Shown in pieces: positions 5,016-6,956 of a stretch of 6,956 nt of DNA. This stretch comes from Desulfonatronospira sp. (GTDB lineage: Bacteria > Desulfobacterota > Desulfovibrionia > Desulfovibrionales > Desulfonatronovibrionaceae). Position numbers and translations under genes: made by a program. Each line of letters opens with the position of its first letter. Positions within the stretch are counted from its first letter, which is position 1. The stretch covers positions 1 through 6,956 of the forward strand of contig SLAE01000004.1 in assembly GCA_007127015.1 (NCBI GenBank). The letters run 5' to 3'. Below the pieces are notes generated by a model. That model made no database searches. It was not told the DNA's origin and saw nothing but the letters and a program-made list of their open reading frames with translations.

Positions 5016-6092
5016 ATGAGCGGAGATTCTTTTGGACGCATATTCCGGGTGACCACCTTCGGCGAATCACACGGTCCTGGACTTGGAGGCATAATCCAGG
5101 GGTGCCCTCCAGGCATCGCCTTGAGTGAGGAGATTATCCAGAAAGAACTTGATCGTCGAAAACCCGGCACCGGCCTTTCATCCACCAGAAGAAAGGAAGA
5201 GGACAGGGTGAGGATCCTTTCGGGTGTTTTTCAGGGTCAAACGACCGGGACATCCATTGGATTTTATATCGCCAATAAGGATCAGAGCTCGAAAGATTAT
5301 TCCGGGATCAAGAATATTTTTAGACCCGGACACGGTGATTTCACCTATGAAGCCAAGTACGGGATCCGCGATTATCGTGGAGGAGGCCGGTCTTCCGGAC
5401 GTGAGACCGCAGCCAGAGTGGCTGCGGGCGCAGTGGCCCAGGAATTGCTGAAAACCATGGGCATTAAAGTCCGGGCTTACACAGTTGAGCTGGGAGGAAT
5501 CAGGGCTTCTGTGGAAAACAGGCAACAGGCTCAGGACAATCCTTTTGCTTCACCTGACAAAAATATCATTAACAGATGGGAAGAGCTTGTCCGGGAGGTA
5601 AGGGCAGCAGGAGACAGTCTGGGTGGAATCGTGGAGGTGTATGTGGAAAATGTACCTCCAGGGCTGGGTGAGCCGGTCTTTGACAAATTGGACGCCAGAC
5701 TGGCTTATGCCTTAATGGGTGTAGGCGCGGTCAAAGGAGTGGAAATAGGGGCAGGGTTTAAAGCCAGCAGGCTTAAAGGCAGTGAAAACAATGATCAGAT
5801 GAGTTCGCAAGGTTTTATGTCCAACAACGCCGGTGGAGTGCTGGCCGGAATATCATCGGGTCAGCCCTTAGTTGTCCGGGCGGGGATAAAGCCTATACCC
5901 TCCATCTCGAAAACTCAAAGAACAATAACCAGAGATGGTCAGGAAACAGAAATGAGCATTACAGGGCGGCACGACATAAGCGCCATACCGCGTATCGTAC
6001 CAGTGCTGAAGGCCATGGTCATGCTGGTCCTGGCCGATTTTCTGCTGATGCAGCGGGCTGTAATAGATCAAAGGCAGGAAGAAAGAAGATAA
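5016..6092 (+). CDS. aroC: Chorismate synthase
   Basis: The enzyme (EC 4.2.3.5) converts 5-enolpyruvylshikimate 3-phosphate to chorismate with reduced FMN as cofactor. This is the last common step to the aromatic amino acids, folates and quinones. At 358 residues it has the normal length of the stand-alone bacterial form; no flavin reductase domain is fused. Family signatures are all present: FGESHG (15-20, catalytic H19), RRKPGTG (47-53), RPGHGD (103-108, catalytic H106), GIRDYRGGGRSSGRETA (116-132), the SNNAGG flavin region (269-274) and GRHD..AIPR (317-326). A separate NAD(P)H-dependent flavin reductase would be needed. The start at 5016 aligns with the family N-terminus (SGDSFGRIFRVTTFGESHG), although no good Shine-Dalgarno precedes it, so translation may be coupled to the gene 19 bases upstream. 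No other aro genes are in view. Confidence 0.98.
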   Translation: MSGDSFGRIFRVTTFGESHGPGLGGIIQGCPPGIALSEEIIQKELDRRKPGTGLSSTRRKEEDRVRILSGVFQGQTTGTSIGFYIANKDQSSKDYSGIKNIFRPGHGDFTYEAKYGIRDYRGGGRSSGRETAARVAAGAVAQELLKTMGIKVRAYTVELGGIRASVENRQQAQDNPFASPDKNIINRWEELVREVRAAGDSLGGIVEVYVENVPPGLGEPVFDKLDARLAYALMGVGAVKGVEIGAGFKASRLKGSENNDQMSSQGFMSNNAGGVLAGISSGQPLVVRAGIKPIPSISKTQRTITRDGQETEMSITGRHDISAIPRIVPVLKAMVMLVLADFLLMQRAVIDQRQEERR

Positions 6093-6110
6093 AGGATGAT
6101 TACAAGAAAA

Positions 6111-6114
6111 GGAG
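6111..6114 (+). promoter_or_regulatory. Ribosome binding site deciding the GTG start of icd
   Basis: AAAAGGAG ends at 6114, nine bases before GTG 6124. No in-frame ATG lies nearby and the protein from this GTG begins exactly at the family's first strand (RKTVYFIEGDGIGPEV), so the unusual start codon is accepted. Confidence 0.75.
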
Positions 6115-6123
6115 AATTTTAAC

Positions 6124-6956
<833 letters not shown>

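Overview
The window looks like ordinary chromosomal DNA of a free-living bacterium, with moderate GC, strong GGAGG-type ribosome binding sites and mixed gene orientation. The mix of an Rrf2 regulator with iron-sulfur-type cysteines, a carboxymuconolactone-decarboxylase-family protein without its cysteines, a DUF296 protein and a single-domain chorismate synthase suggests an anaerobic Gram-negative of the Desulfobacterota/Desulfovibrionales kind. That is an impression from protein style, not a proven assignment. I see no phage genes, transposase, CRISPR array, tRNA or rRNA.

Left part (1-1400): the 3' two thirds of a RarD/EamA-type membrane transporter gene (+) converges on a small gene for a cysteine-less CMD/AhpD-like protein (-). 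The two are separated by a pair of inverted palindromic units that resemble a REPIN-type extragenic repeat. A 304-base divergent promoter region follows.

Middle (1403-4208): a GNAT acetyltransferase with a strongly basic tail sits 27 bases upstream of an M20 metallopeptidase/deacetylase with all expected metal ligands, and the two look like a two-gene operon. Next come an Rrf2-family regulator, with a 17-bp palindrome between its promoter region and its gene, and a small cupin protein on the opposite strand, convergent with it.

Right part (4209-6956): a 365-base region without a conventional gene holds a long imperfect hairpin. Directly after the hairpin is a 58-codon reading frame that has a plausible ribosome binding site but is interrupted by TGA at codon 7. 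Three genes follow closely: a DUF296/PPC-domain protein, chorismate synthase (aroC, end of the shikimate pathway) and the first two thirds of NADP-type isocitrate dehydrogenase (icd, TCA cycle and 2-oxoglutarate supply). Spacings of 19 and 31 bases suggest co-transcription of these three.

No clearly new multi-gene system is visible. The points most worth a second look are the TGA-interrupted frame with its upstream hairpin, the Rrf2 palindrome, the GNAT-M20 pair and the REPIN-like element.
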